Both the position numbers and the translations under genes were made by a program. A stretch of 37,290 nt of DNA from an uncultured Clostridia bacterium (GTDB lineage: Bacteria; Bacillota; Clostridia; Christensenellales; Borkfalkiaceae), in the NCBI GenBank assembly GCA_947624225.1, contig CANQJF010000021.1, forward strand, positions 1 through 37,290. The letters run 5' to 3'. Below the pieces are notes generated by a model that was not told the DNA's origin, searched no databases, and worked only from the letters and a program-made list of their open reading frames with translations. Shown one piece after another: positions 14,646 to 22,061 of the stretch; position 1 is the stretch's first letter, and every line of letters begins with the position of its first letter.

Positions 14646-14676
14646 AAGTATTCCTCTCCTTCCAAATCTTTGTCAT

Positions 14677-14705
14677 ATTTTAACACACTTTTTCTGAGAT
14701 TGCAA
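14677..14705 (-). promoter_or_regulatory. Promoter of the deoR-type gene
   Basis: Minus strand: -35 TTGCAA (14705-14700), 17-base spacer, -10 TAAAAT (14682-14677). Confidence 0.75.
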
Positions 14706-14981
14706 GCATTTTCACAACATTTTTAGAATTTATTGGGAAACTTTTCTGAAAATTTGGGCAGTCACCCTTGAAAATGATGAAAAATAACGAAAAATTTTTT
14801 CACCAATTGGACTGATTTCAAATTTTTTAAATTCTCGTCGCCGCATCGGGTGAGAGTTCCCCGTGCCCCTGCCGCCGTCTCCGTCGGGGAGGGGGCGGCG
14901 CGCATGGCCCGAGCGATTCCCGCTTCGGGAGAAACGAGAATCGGGAAAACAAATTTATGAGCATTTCCACACACAAAACGG
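14706..14981. other. Non-coding gap with GC-rich hairpin
   Basis: The first 130 bases are AT-rich with no convincing frame. Around 14866-14900 a GC-rich stretch can pair GCCGCC with GGCGGC, and 14912-14945 holds CCCGCTTCGGG. Neither is followed by a T-run. No RNA family is recognised. The gap lies between divergent promoters. Confidence 0.4.
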
Positions 14982-15010
14982 TTGCGTTTTCGGCAAAGGA
15001 ATGGTACAAT
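14982..15010 (+). promoter_or_regulatory. Leaderless promoter for the gene at 15017
   Basis: -35 TTGCGT (14982-14987), 17-base spacer, -10 TACAAT (15005-15010), then exactly six bases to ATG 15017. The layout repeats that at 3170-3198. Confidence 0.75.
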
Positions 15011-15016
15011 ATCGGC

Positions 15017-15664
15017 ATGGAAACAAGCAATTACATTCGGGGGCTCGACGAATATTTCTGTGCCCAATTTTCCGATTACGTCCGTATCAGTGCCATCGAG
15101 GGCTATGTCATGCCCGATGTGCTCTATGTCGCGCGGGACGGAAATATCGCCCGCCGTGATTCCGCGTGCATGCGGTTGAATTTCCAAAAGGATCCGGAGG
15201 AACTGCTGTCTCGCTTCAAGGCGGGGCTCGCCGATTGCGACTTCACGTTTTCTTTCCGCTTCCCCAAGTTGAAAGAGCGGTTGCACACCCTCTTCCACGG
15301 CAAAAAGGGCAGCTTTTGCGTTTTGCTTCCCGCGGCGCTCGCGCGGTGCAATGAGACGGTGGAATCGGCCGGCCGCAAACTTTCCGTGGAGCCGCGGTTT
15401 TGGCAGCAGATCGCAAACGGGAAACTGTATCCCGAAAAGAACACCATTCTGGCGCTTGCATTGGTCACGCGCATGCAGGAGGGGGATGCGCTCGCCTTGC
15501 TTGAAAGTTGCGGCTTCACGCTCGACCACACCTCTGTGCGGGACATTGTGGTGGAATACCTCATCGTGCGCAAGATCTTCAATCCCGAGATGCGGGACGC
15601 CTGTCTGAGAGAATATAAAATTGAAAACCTTCCCATTGCGGAAGCTCTTCCGCATACCGTATAG
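15017..15664 (+). CDS. Regulator-like protein with C-terminal XRE-like domain, leaderless
   Basis: Start set at ATG 15017 (METSNYIRGLDEYF) because the promoter lies inside the longer frame that begins at 14957. 215 residues. The N-terminal 120 residues match nothing I recognise. The C-terminal part (about 125-205) follows a pattern common in Clostridia, for example behind macro domains or in stand-alone regulators: W-x-x-I-x-N-G-K-L-x-P-x-K-N-T-I-L-A-L-A, LLESCGFTLDHTSVRDIVVEY, then a short helical end. This looks like a degenerate helix-turn-helix. A role in regulation is inferred. cysE follows after 11 bases and may share the transcript. Confidence 0.65.
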   Translation: METSNYIRGLDEYFCAQFSDYVRISAIEGYVMPDVLYVARDGNIARRDSACMRLNFQKDPEELLSRFKAGLADCDFTFSFRFPKLKERLHTLFHGKKGSFCVLLPAALARCNETVESAGRKLSVEPRFWQQIANGKLYPEKNTILALALVTRMQEGDALALLESCGFTLDHTSVRDIVVEYLIVRKIFNPEMRDACLREYKIENLPIAEALPHTV

Positions 15665-15675
15665 GGGAGGTTGCT

Positions 15676-16317
15676 ATGTTTTTTAAAAAACTTCGCGCGG
15701 ACATCGATGCGGCGATGCAAAACGATCCCGCCGCGCGCAGCCGCTTCGAGGTGTACCTCACTTACGGGGGCATCCGCGCGCTGATTTGGCACCGCCGCGC
15801 ATACTTTTTTTATACCAAGCTGCATTGCAAGACGCTCGCCCGCATGATGTCCTCTTGGGCAAAGTTTAAGACGGGGATCGAGATCCATCCCGCCGCCAAG
15901 ATCGCGCCGGGTGTCTTTATCGACCACGGAGAGGGCGTCGTCATCGGCGAGACGGCCGAAGTGGAGGAGGGCGTCGTCATCTATCAGGGCGTGACGCTCG
16001 GCGGCACGGGCAAGGAGAAAGGCAAGAGACACCCGACGGTCAAAAAAAACGCGGTCATCTCCTGTGGCGCAAAGGTGCTCGGCGGCTTCACCGTGGGGGA
16101 GGGCGCGCGCATCGGTGCGGGGGCCGTCGTCTTAAAGGAAGTGCCGCCCTATGCCACCGTCGTGGGCGTTCCCGGCCGCGTGGTGCGCATCAACGGCGAG
16201 AAAGCGCAGTCGCTGCTACCCGAAAAAGAGGACCCCATCCAAAAGGAACTGTGTGCCTTGCGCGAGCGCGTGTTTGCGCTCGAAGAAGAGATCAAGAACT
16301 TGACAGACAAAAAATGA
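15676..16317 (+). CDS. cysE: Serine O-acetyltransferase
   Basis: Makes O-acetylserine from serine and acetyl-CoA, the first step of cysteine synthesis. 213 residues: a short N-terminal helical part, then a left-handed beta-helix with hexapeptide repeats, including GIEIHPAAKIAPGVFIDHG, GVVIGETAEV, QGVTLGGTG and RHPTV. The catalytic His/Asp pair lies in IDHGEGV. The C-terminal tail from about 180 is a charged helix ending EEEIKNLTDKK. GGGGAGG site before ATG 15676. Stands 24 bases before cysS, joining cysteine supply with charging. Confidence 0.93.
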   Translation: MFFKKLRADIDAAMQNDPAARSRFEVYLTYGGIRALIWHRRAYFFYTKLHCKTLARMMSSWAKFKTGIEIHPAAKIAPGVFIDHGEGVVIGETAEVEEGVVIYQGVTLGGTGKEKGKRHPTVKKNAVISCGAKVLGGFTVGEGARIGAGAVVLKEVPPYATVVGVPGRVVRINGEKAQSLLPEKEDPIQKELCALRERVFALEEEIKNLTDKK

Positions 16318-16341
16318 CGGTACCATGTCTGAGGTATGGCT

Positions 16342-17730
16342 ATGAAAATCTATAATTCGCTGACGCGCAGAAAAGAAGAATTTGTTCCCCTTGAACCGGG
16401 GAAAGTGAAAATGTACGCATGCGGGATCACGGTCTCCGGAGAGGCGCACATCGGCCATGGCTTTCAGGCGTTGGTCTATGACGTCTTTCGCAAATTCCTT
16501 GAAAAACAGGGCTATGAGGTGACGTATGCCCGCAATTATACCGATGTCGACGACAAAATCATTGCAAAGAGCATCGAGACGGGCATCCCTGCCGACGAGT
16601 ATGCCCGCATGATGATCGAGAAGATCGACGCCGTCATGGCCAAGGCGAACATCGGCGAGCCCACCCTTTGGTTGAAAGCGACCGAGCACATCGGCGACAT
16701 CATTTCTTTCATTCAAGACCTCATCCGCAAGGGGCATGCCTATGAGGGGGGCAACGGAGACGTCTATTTCGATGTTGACAGCTTCCCCGCTTACGGGCAA
16801 CTCTCGGGCAGGAGCAAGGAGGAGATGCTCGACGGCGTGCGCGTGGAAAACGACGGCAGCAAAAAGAATGCCTATGACTTTGCGCTCTGGAAAGCGGCCA
16901 AGCCCGGGGAGATCTTTTGGGATTCGCCGTGGGGCAAGGGCAGGCCGGGATGGCACATCGAGTGCTCGGCGATGAACCGCGCCGCGTTCGGGGATCGGAT
17001 CGATATCCACGGCGGCGGCCGCGACCTCATCTTCCCCCATCACGAAAACGAGATCGCGCAGTCGGAGGCGCTCACGGGCAAGCCGTTCGCCAAGTATTGG
17101 ATCCACAACGGCCTCATCAAGGTGAACGGGCAGAAGATGTCCAAGTCGCTCGGCAACGTGCTGCTCATGGAGGATGTGCTCGCAAAGTATTCCGACGAGG
17201 CCTTAAAACTTGCCCTGCTTTCCGCCAATTACAGGAGCGACCTCAACATTACGGACAACCTCTTCCCCGATGCCGAAGCGCACCTCGTGCGGTTCTATAC
17301 TCTCATCGATAAGATTGAGACGGCTTTCCCCGCAGAGGAGGGGGGCATGTCCGAGATCGACGCCAAGTTCGATGCCGCGATGAGCGACGACTTCAATGCG
17401 GCGCTGGCCCTTTCCGACCTCTTCGGATATTTCAAGGAGGCGGGGAAATTGCTCGCGGCGGGAGATCCCGCGGCGCGGAGGACGGTCAACCAGCTCCGGC
17501 GGACATACGGCCTGCTCGGCATTCTGCAAAAGGACGCCAAGGCCTATCTTGCGCAGTATGCCAAGGAGGAGGACGTGCCCGCCGATGTAAAGGCGGTGGC
17601 GGAAGAGCGGCAGGCGGCGCGCGCGGCCAAGAATTGGGCGAAGAGCGATCTTCTTCGCGAGAAACTCAAAGAGCTCGGCTATGCCGTCAAGGACTCCAAA
17701 GATGGCTACACGCTGAGCAAAATTTCGTAA
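16342..17730 (+). CDS. cysS: Cysteinyl-tRNA synthetase
   Basis: Class I synthetase charging tRNA-Cys. Two ATG codons lie six bases apart; 16342 is seven bases from GAGG while 16336 is one base away, so 16342 (MKIYNSLTRRKEEFVP) is used, giving 462 residues. HIGH motif at 36-39 and KMSKS at 265-269. Zinc ligands C27, C208, H233 and E237 match the E. coli set in spacing. The region before HIGH reads CGITVSGEA instead of the common C-G-P-T-V-Y-x-x-x, a variant form of clostridial enzymes. The DALR-type anticodon region closes the protein. Adjacent cysE provides its amino acid. Confidence 0.96.
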   Translation: MKIYNSLTRRKEEFVPLEPGKVKMYACGITVSGEAHIGHGFQALVYDVFRKFLEKQGYEVTYARNYTDVDDKIIAKSIETGIPADEYARMMIEKIDAVMAKANIGEPTLWLKATEHIGDIISFIQDLIRKGHAYEGGNGDVYFDVDSFPAYGQLSGRSKEEMLDGVRVENDGSKKNAYDFALWKAAKPGEIFWDSPWGKGRPGWHIECSAMNRAAFGDRIDIHGGGRDLIFPHHENEIAQSEALTGKPFAKYWIHNGLIKVNGQKMSKSLGNVLLMEDVLAKYSDEALKLALLSANYRSDLNITDNLFPDAEAHLVRFYTLIDKIETAFPAEEGGMSEIDAKFDAAMSDDFNAALALSDLFGYFKEAGKLLAAGDPAARRTVNQLRRTYGLLGILQKDAKAYLAQYAKEEDVPADVKAVAEERQAARAAKNWAKSDLLREKLKELGYAVKDSKDGYTLSKIS

Positions 17731-17805
17731 GCCCCCGCCTCTTGCGCAGGGGCACGTTGACCCTCATGGGGGCGATAAGAATAATTTGGAAACGGAGCAT
17801 AAATT

Positions 17806-19617
17806 ATGAAAATCACAGGCAAAGAACTCAGACAAAAATGGTTGGATTTCTATACTTCGCGCGGGCACACCGACATCGGTGCGGTGTCGCTCGTCGGTGA
17901 CGGAACGACGGGGGTCATGTTCAACGTCGCGGGCATGCAGCCGCTGATGCCTTACCTCTTGGGCAAGCCCCATCCCGCGGGCAAGCGCCTCTGCAATGTG
18001 CAGGGATGCGTCCGCACGGTGGATATCGATTCCGTCGGCGATGCCTCCCACTTCACTTTCTTCGAGATGATGGGGAATTGGTCTCTCGGCGATTACTTCA
18101 AAAAGGAAAAGACGGCGTGGACGTTCGAACTGCTCACCCAAGTTTTCGGGCTGGACAAGGACAAGCTGTGCAGCACCGTTTTTGAGGGCAATGCTTCGGC
18201 GCCGCGCGACAGCGAGACGGCCCAATTGCTCATCGGCCTCGGGATCAAGCCCGAGCACATCTTCTTCCTCCCCAAGGAGGACAATTGGTGGGAGCTCGAA
18301 GGCACCGTGGGCACGCCTTGCGGCCCCGACAACGAGTGGTTCTATCCGCTCGACGCGCAAAAGCAGGATCCCGTTTTCCCCGACGACTATGTGGAGATCG
18401 GGAACGACGTCTATATGCAATACAAGAAAACGGCGGACGGCTATGAGCCCCTCGCGAGCAAGAATGTGGATACCGGCTTCGGCTTCGACCGCATGCTGCT
18501 CTTCTTGAACGGGTTCTCGGATGCCTACCTCACCGACCTCTTCACGGGCGTGCTTGCAAAGCTCGAAGAGCTCTCGGGCAAAAAGTACGCGGACGGCGGC
18601 GAGGCGCAGCGCGCCATGCGTATCATTGCCGACCACACGCGCACGGCGGTCATGCTGATCGGTGACGTCAACGGCGTGTTGCCCTCCAATGTGGGCGCGG
18701 GCTACATTTTGCGCCGCATCATGCGCAGGGCCATCCGCTATTGTCGCCAGCTCGGCGTCTCCTCCGACGCCATGTGCGAAGTGGCCAAGATCTACATCAC
18801 GGAGGTGTATAACGAGGCCTATCCCTTGCTCTCGGAGAAGCAGGGCTACATTCTCGACGAGATCAAAAAGGAGGCCGACCGCTTCGAGGCCACCCTCGTC
18901 ACGGGGATGAAAGAGTTTGAAAAGTGCATCGCGGGCATCGCGCGCAAGAACGAATTCATGAAGAAGCAGGACCCGGCGTATATTGAGGAGAAAGTGATCG
19001 GCGGGAAGCAGGCTTTCCGTCTGTACGACACCTATGGGTTCCCCCTCGAACTCACCGAGGAACTTGCCGCGGAGAAAGGGTTGAGTGTCGACCGCGAGGG
19101 CTTCGAAGCCGCATTCAAAGAGCACCAGGAGAAGAGCCGCGTCATCGCAAAGGGCGAGGCCAAGGGCGGGCTCGAATCGCACTCGGACATGGCCGTCAAA
19201 TATCACACCGCCACGCACCTGCTCAATGCGGCGCTCAAAATCGTGCTCTCCCCCGAATGCAACCAAAAGGGCAGCAACATCAACGACGAACGCATGCGCT
19301 TCGATTTCAACTTCGAGCGCGCCATGACGCCCGAGGAGATCAAGGCGGTGGAGGACCTCGTCAACGAGAAGATCGGGGAGGATATCCCCGTCGTATTCCG
19401 CGAGATGAGCCTTGAAGAGGCGCGTGCGGAGCACTTCGTGGGCGTGTTCGACAGCAAATACGGCGACGTCGTCAAGACCTATTCCATCGGGGACTTCTCC
19501 AAGGAGATGTGCGGCGGCCCTCACGTCGAGCACACGGGCGTCTTGGGGCACTTCCGCATCGTGAAAGAACAGTCCTCTTCGGCCGGCGTCCGCCGCATCA
19601 AGGCCGTGTTGGAGTGA
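17806..19617 (+). CDS. alaS: Alanyl-tRNA synthetase, short form lacking the C-terminal domain
   Basis: Charges tRNA-Ala and edits Ser/Gly mischarging. The 603-residue protein contains the class II core (RGHT start, MFNVAGMQPLMPYLLG, FFEMMGNWSLGDYFKKE, GFGFDRMLLFLNG), the tRNA-binding helices, and the editing domain with all four metal ligands: H467 and H471 in HTATH, C569 and H573 in CGGPH. It stops right after SAGVRRIKAVLE, so the coiled coil and C-Ala domain (about 270 residues in standard enzymes) are absent; the following 20 bases and the next gene show no remnant. Such short AlaRS exist in some lineages. GGAG site 10 bases upstream. Confidence 0.95.
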   Translation: MKITGKELRQKWLDFYTSRGHTDIGAVSLVGDGTTGVMFNVAGMQPLMPYLLGKPHPAGKRLCNVQGCVRTVDIDSVGDASHFTFFEMMGNWSLGDYFKKEKTAWTFELLTQVFGLDKDKLCSTVFEGNASAPRDSETAQLLIGLGIKPEHIFFLPKEDNWWELEGTVGTPCGPDNEWFYPLDAQKQDPVFPDDYVEIGNDVYMQYKKTADGYEPLASKNVDTGFGFDRMLLFLNGFSDAYLTDLFTGVLAKLEELSGKKYADGGEAQRAMRIIADHTRTAVMLIGDVNGVLPSNVGAGYILRRIMRRAIRYCRQLGVSSDAMCEVAKIYITEVYNEAYPLLSEKQGYILDEIKKEADRFEATLVTGMKEFEKCIAGIARKNEFMKKQDPAYIEEKVIGGKQAFRLYDTYGFPLELTEELAAEKGLSVDREGFEAAFKEHQEKSRVIAKGEAKGGLESHSDMAVKYHTATHLLNAALKIVLSPECNQKGSNINDERMRFDFNFERAMTPEEIKAVEDLVNEKIGEDIPVVFREMSLEEARAEHFVGVFDSKYGDVVKTYSIGDFSKEMCGGPHVEHTGVLGHFRIVKEQSSSAGVRRIKAVLE

Positions 19618-19638
19618 CGGCGCACTGCGGAGGACCTT

Positions 19639-20199
19639 ATGACGGCAAAAGAGAAATTACAGGCGGGACAATTATATAGAGTGGACGACGAATTGCGCGC
19701 GGAGCTTGCCGCGTGCAAGAAAAAGTGCGCCGAATACAATGCCACACCGCGCGAGGAGACGGAAAAACGGCAGGCCATCATGCGCTCCATTCTCGGCAAG
19801 TGCGGCAACAACTTCTATGTCGAGAGCAACGTGTGGTTCGATTACGGCTACAACACCGAGGTGGGGGAGAACTTCTATGCCAACCACGACTGTGTGTTCC
19901 TCGACACGGGCAAGCTCATCTTCGGCGACAACGTCTTTATCGCGCCCCAGTGCGGATTTTACACGGCGGGCCATCCCCTCGACGCCAAGACGCGCGACGC
20001 CCAGTTGGAGTTTGCGCTGCCCATCGTCGTGGGCAACAGCGTGTGGTTCGGCGGCGGGGTGCGCGTGCTCCCCGGCGTGACGATTGGCGACAATGTCGTC
20101 ATCGGCGCGGGCTCGGTGGTCACGCGGGACATCCCCTCGAACAGCGTGGCGGTGGGCAATCCCGCACGGGTCATCAAAAAATTGCCGCCGTCGGAATAA
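19639..20199 (+). CDS. Sugar O-acetyltransferase (maltose/galactoside type)
   Basis: Hexapeptide-repeat acetyltransferase of the Maa/LacA group that acetylates sugars from acetyl-CoA, possibly as detoxification. The 186-residue product starts MTAKEKLQAGQLYRVDD, the typical N-terminal helix, then left-handed beta-helix repeats (GYNTEVGENFYANHDCVFLD), the catalytic His in FYTAGHPLDA, and the closing VAVGNPARVIKKL. Ribosome binding site GGAGG nine bases from ATG 19639. It follows alaS by 21 bases; the functional link is not clear. A terminator follows. Confidence 0.9.
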   Translation: MTAKEKLQAGQLYRVDDELRAELAACKKKCAEYNATPREETEKRQAIMRSILGKCGNNFYVESNVWFDYGYNTEVGENFYANHDCVFLDTGKLIFGDNVFIAPQCGFYTAGHPLDAKTRDAQLEFALPIVVGNSVWFGGGVRVLPGVTIGDNVVIGAGSVVTRDIPSNSVAVGNPARVIKKLPPSE

Positions 20200-20206
20200 G
20201 GGGCGG

Positions 20207-20232
20207 AACGGGCACGCGAGTTGCCCGTTTTT
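20207..20232 (+). terminator. Terminator after the acetyltransferase
   Basis: AACGGGCA / TGCCCGTT stem, 7-base loop, followed by T residues. Confidence 0.85.
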
Positions 20233-20302
20233 GCTTGCAGAGCGTGATTGAAAATATTTTGGACTTTTCCGAAAAAATCTTAAAATCCAAATGCAAAACA
20301 GC

Positions 20303-20331
20303 TTGACGGAACGCAAAATGCGCCCTATAAT
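20303..20331 (+). promoter_or_regulatory. Promoter of rplM-rpsI
   Basis: -35 TTGACG (20303-20308), 17-base spacer, -10 TATAAT (20326-20331). Gives a leader of about 98 bases. Confidence 0.9.
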
Positions 20332-20340
20332 AAAAGAGTA

Positions 20341-20410
20341 GTCGGCAAAAGAGGCAGAAAACGCTCCCCGGCGGACCCAAAAACAAGCCGACAACATGTT
20401 GTTACTGCCT
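20341..20410 (+). promoter_or_regulatory. Structured rplM leader, candidate L13 autoregulatory RNA
   Basis: GTCGGC (20341-20346) pairs with GCCGAC (20387-20392). AGGCAG (20352-20357), inside that loop, can pair with CTGCCT (20405-20410) outside it, which would form a pseudoknot just before the AAGGAG site. Bacillota are known to carry an L13 leader at this place; whether this matches that family needs a covariance search. Confidence 0.55.
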
Positions 20411-20435
20411 TCTCAGATTTACAAGGAGTACGGAT

Positions 20436-20867
20436 ATGAAAACCTACATGGCAAACGCTCAAACGGTTGAGAGAAAGTGGTATGTCGTGGATGCAGACGG
20501 CCTCCCCCTCGGGAGACTTGCCTCAAAGGTCGCGGCGATCCTTCGCGGCAAAAACAAGCCGACCTTTACTCCCAACGTGGATACGGGCGATTTTGTGATC
20601 ATTATCAACAGCGACAAAGTTGTTCTTACGGGCAAGAAGCTCGAAAACAAATTCTATCGCTATCATACGGGCTACATCGGTGGCCTCAAAGAGACTCCGT
20701 ATAGCAAAATGATGGCGGAGCACAGCGACCTCGCAGTGTATGAAGCCGTGCGCGGAATGCTTCCCAAGAATTCTCTCGGCAGACAGATGATCAAGAAGCT
20801 GAGAGTGTACAAGGGTGCCGAGCACAAGCATGAAGCACAGAAGCCCGAAGCGCTGAAATTATTTTAA
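20436..20867 (+). CDS. rplM: 50S ribosomal protein L13
   Basis: 143 residues, full length. Recognised by the start [20 protein letters not shown], then [30 protein letters not shown] and [12 protein letters not shown], ending [14 protein letters not shown]. Binds 23S rRNA early in 50S assembly. AAGGAG seven bases before ATG. Conserved operon with rpsI, with 15 bases between them. Expression is probably tuned by the leader just upstream. Confidence 0.98.
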   Translation: MKTYMANAQTVERKWYVVDADGLPLGRLASKVAAILRGKNKPTFTPNVDTGDFVIIINSDKVVLTGKKLENKFYRYHTGYIGGLKETPYSKMMAEHSDLAVYEAVRGMLPKNSLGRQMIKKLRVYKGAEHKHEAQKPEALKLF

Positions 20868-20882
20868 GGTGGGGGAATCGAC

Positions 20883-21296
20883 ATGGCCAAAGCGACGATC
20901 AAGAAAAAGTTACAGTTTTGGGGCACCGGGAGAAGAAAGAAGGCTATCGCCAGAGTTCGTTTGATCCCCGGCGGCAGCGGTGCCATCGTGATCAATGACC
21001 GCGCACTCGAAGATTACTTCCCGCAGGGCACGACGCAATACGTCGTCAAGCAGCCTCTCGCCGAAGTGAGCGCCGAGGGCAAGTATGACATCTTTGTGAA
21101 TGTCATCGGCGGCGGCTACACGGGGCAGGCGGGTGCGATCCGTCTCGGCATTGCAAGGGCGCTTCTCGAAGCGGAACCCGAATGCCGTCCCGCACTCAAA
21201 AAGGCGGGCTTCCTCACGAGAGACCCCCGCGTCAAAGAGAGAAAGAAGTACGGCTTGAAGAAAGCACGCCGTGCACCGCAGTTCTCCAAGAGATGA
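20883..21296 (+). CDS. rpsI: 30S ribosomal protein S9
   Basis: 137 residues. Family marks: [16 protein letters not shown] near the start, [41 protein letters not shown] and the C-terminal [12 protein letters not shown], whose last Arg reaches toward the P-site tRNA anticodon. Preceded by GGTGGGGG. Second gene of the rplM operon, closed by a strong terminator. Confidence 0.98.
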   Translation: MAKATIKKKLQFWGTGRRKKAIARVRLIPGGSGAIVINDRALEDYFPQGTTQYVVKQPLAEVSAEGKYDIFVNVIGGGYTGQAGAIRLGIARALLEAEPECRPALKKAGFLTRDPRVKERKKYGLKKARRAPQFSKR

Positions 21297-21301
21297 TTTC
21301 A

Positions 21302-21327
21302 AAAACCGACCCGCGCGGGTCGGTTTT
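21302..21327 (+). terminator. Terminator of rplM-rpsI
   Basis: AAAACCGACCC / GGGTCGGTTTT perfect 11-base stem around GCGC, flanked by A on one side and T on the other; can act in both directions. Confidence 0.92.
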
Positions 21328-21358
21328 CACTATGCCTTTGTTTTACCGCAAGTCCGTT

Positions 21359-21672
21359 GCCCCCTCCATAGGGTGGAGCGGCGCACTTGCCCCCTTATGG
21401 GAGGGGGGTGGGGGGTGGGGTGGCGACAAGGCTCACGAAATTTGTTTTCTGAGACTGTCATACCGAGGCCCCAACGGGGCTGAGTGTATCCCCTTATTAA
21501 AAGCGTTCCCCCATGTTCAGAAAACAAATTTCCGTGACGGAAATGAGCGTTGGCGTTTTAACAGTTCTGTCTCTCAATCGTTTCAACGGACAACAAGCCG
21601 ACAGGGCTCGGCAAATTGAGTCGCCCACGCCCGAAATAAATTCGGGCTAAGGCAAGCAAATGGAAGCTATGA
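21359..21672. repeat. Tandem repeat array, copy A (314 bases)
   Basis: Starts with a G/C-rich head (CCCCCT...AGGGGGG hairpin, then a G-run tract at 21399-21420), then an inverted-repeat-bounded core, then a 135-base tail almost identical to copy B. The tail contains CTCAAT/ATTGAG, GCCGA/TCGGC and GCCCGAA/TTCGGGC pairings. Open frames crossing it are side effects of the repeat and not genes. Confidence 0.9.
21433..21537. mobile_element. MITE-like inverted-repeat element, copy A
   Basis: Left arm at 21433-21452 and right arm at 21517-21537 are inverted copies with one inserted base (TCACGAAATTTG... against ...CAAATTTCCGTGA). The 64-base interior carries a GCCCC-AAC-GGGGC hairpin at 21468-21480. 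No transposase is encoded; mobility is inferred from layout and from copies elsewhere. Confidence 0.5.
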
Positions 21673-21990
21673 GCCCCCTCATAGGGTGGAGCGGCGCACT
21701 TGCCCCCTTATGGGAGGGGGTAGGGGGGTGGGGTGGCGACGATATTCACGAAATTTGTTTTCTTTTCGCGCTGTCATACCGAGGGTCCGCAACGGACCCG
21801 AGTGTATCCCCTTGGGAGAACGCTATGGTATGGCACAGAAAACAAATTTCCGTGACGGAAATGAGCGTTGGCGCCTTAACAGTTCTGTCTCTCAATCGTT
21901 TCAACGGACAACAAGCCGACAGGGCTCGGCAAATTGAGTCGCCCACGCCCGAAATAAATTCGGGCTAAGGCAAGCAAATGGAAGCTATGA
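21673..21990. repeat. Tandem repeat array, copy B (318 bases)
   Basis: Direct repeat of copy A. From 21836 to the end of the array it matches copy A (from 21518) over 190 bases with two differences; the head and core diverge more. G-run tract at 21712-21733. Confidence 0.9.
21746..21855. mobile_element. MITE-like inverted-repeat element, copy B
   Basis: Left arm 21746-21763, right arm 21837-21855, same arms as copy A. Interior hairpin is GGGTCCG-CAA-CGGACCC (21783-21799): the pairing of copy A is kept although the bases differ. Confidence 0.5.
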
Positions 21991-22025
21991 GCCCCCTCAT
22001 AGGGTGGAGCGGCGCACTTGCCCCC
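21991..22025. repeat. Tandem repeat array, partial copy C (35 bases)
   Basis: Only the head of the unit, ending at the C-run. Beyond it the sequence is unique and leads to the esterase gene. Confidence 0.85.
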
Positions 22026-22061
22026 AAGGCCCATTTACAAAATAAAAAAAGAGGAGGCCGT

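Noticed and set aside
14957..15016. Longer N terminus (ATG 14957) for the regulator-like gene
   Set aside because: The promoter -35 and -10 lie inside this stretch, so it cannot be in that transcript.
17764..19551. 595-codon frame opposite alaS
   Set aside because: Mirror frame of alaS with no domain, ribosome site or promoter.
21660..21968. Open frames of 80-100 codons through the repeat array
   Set aside because: The frames are present in two registers, change with the repeat, lack ribosome sites, and consist of translated hairpins; best seen as non-coding repeat.
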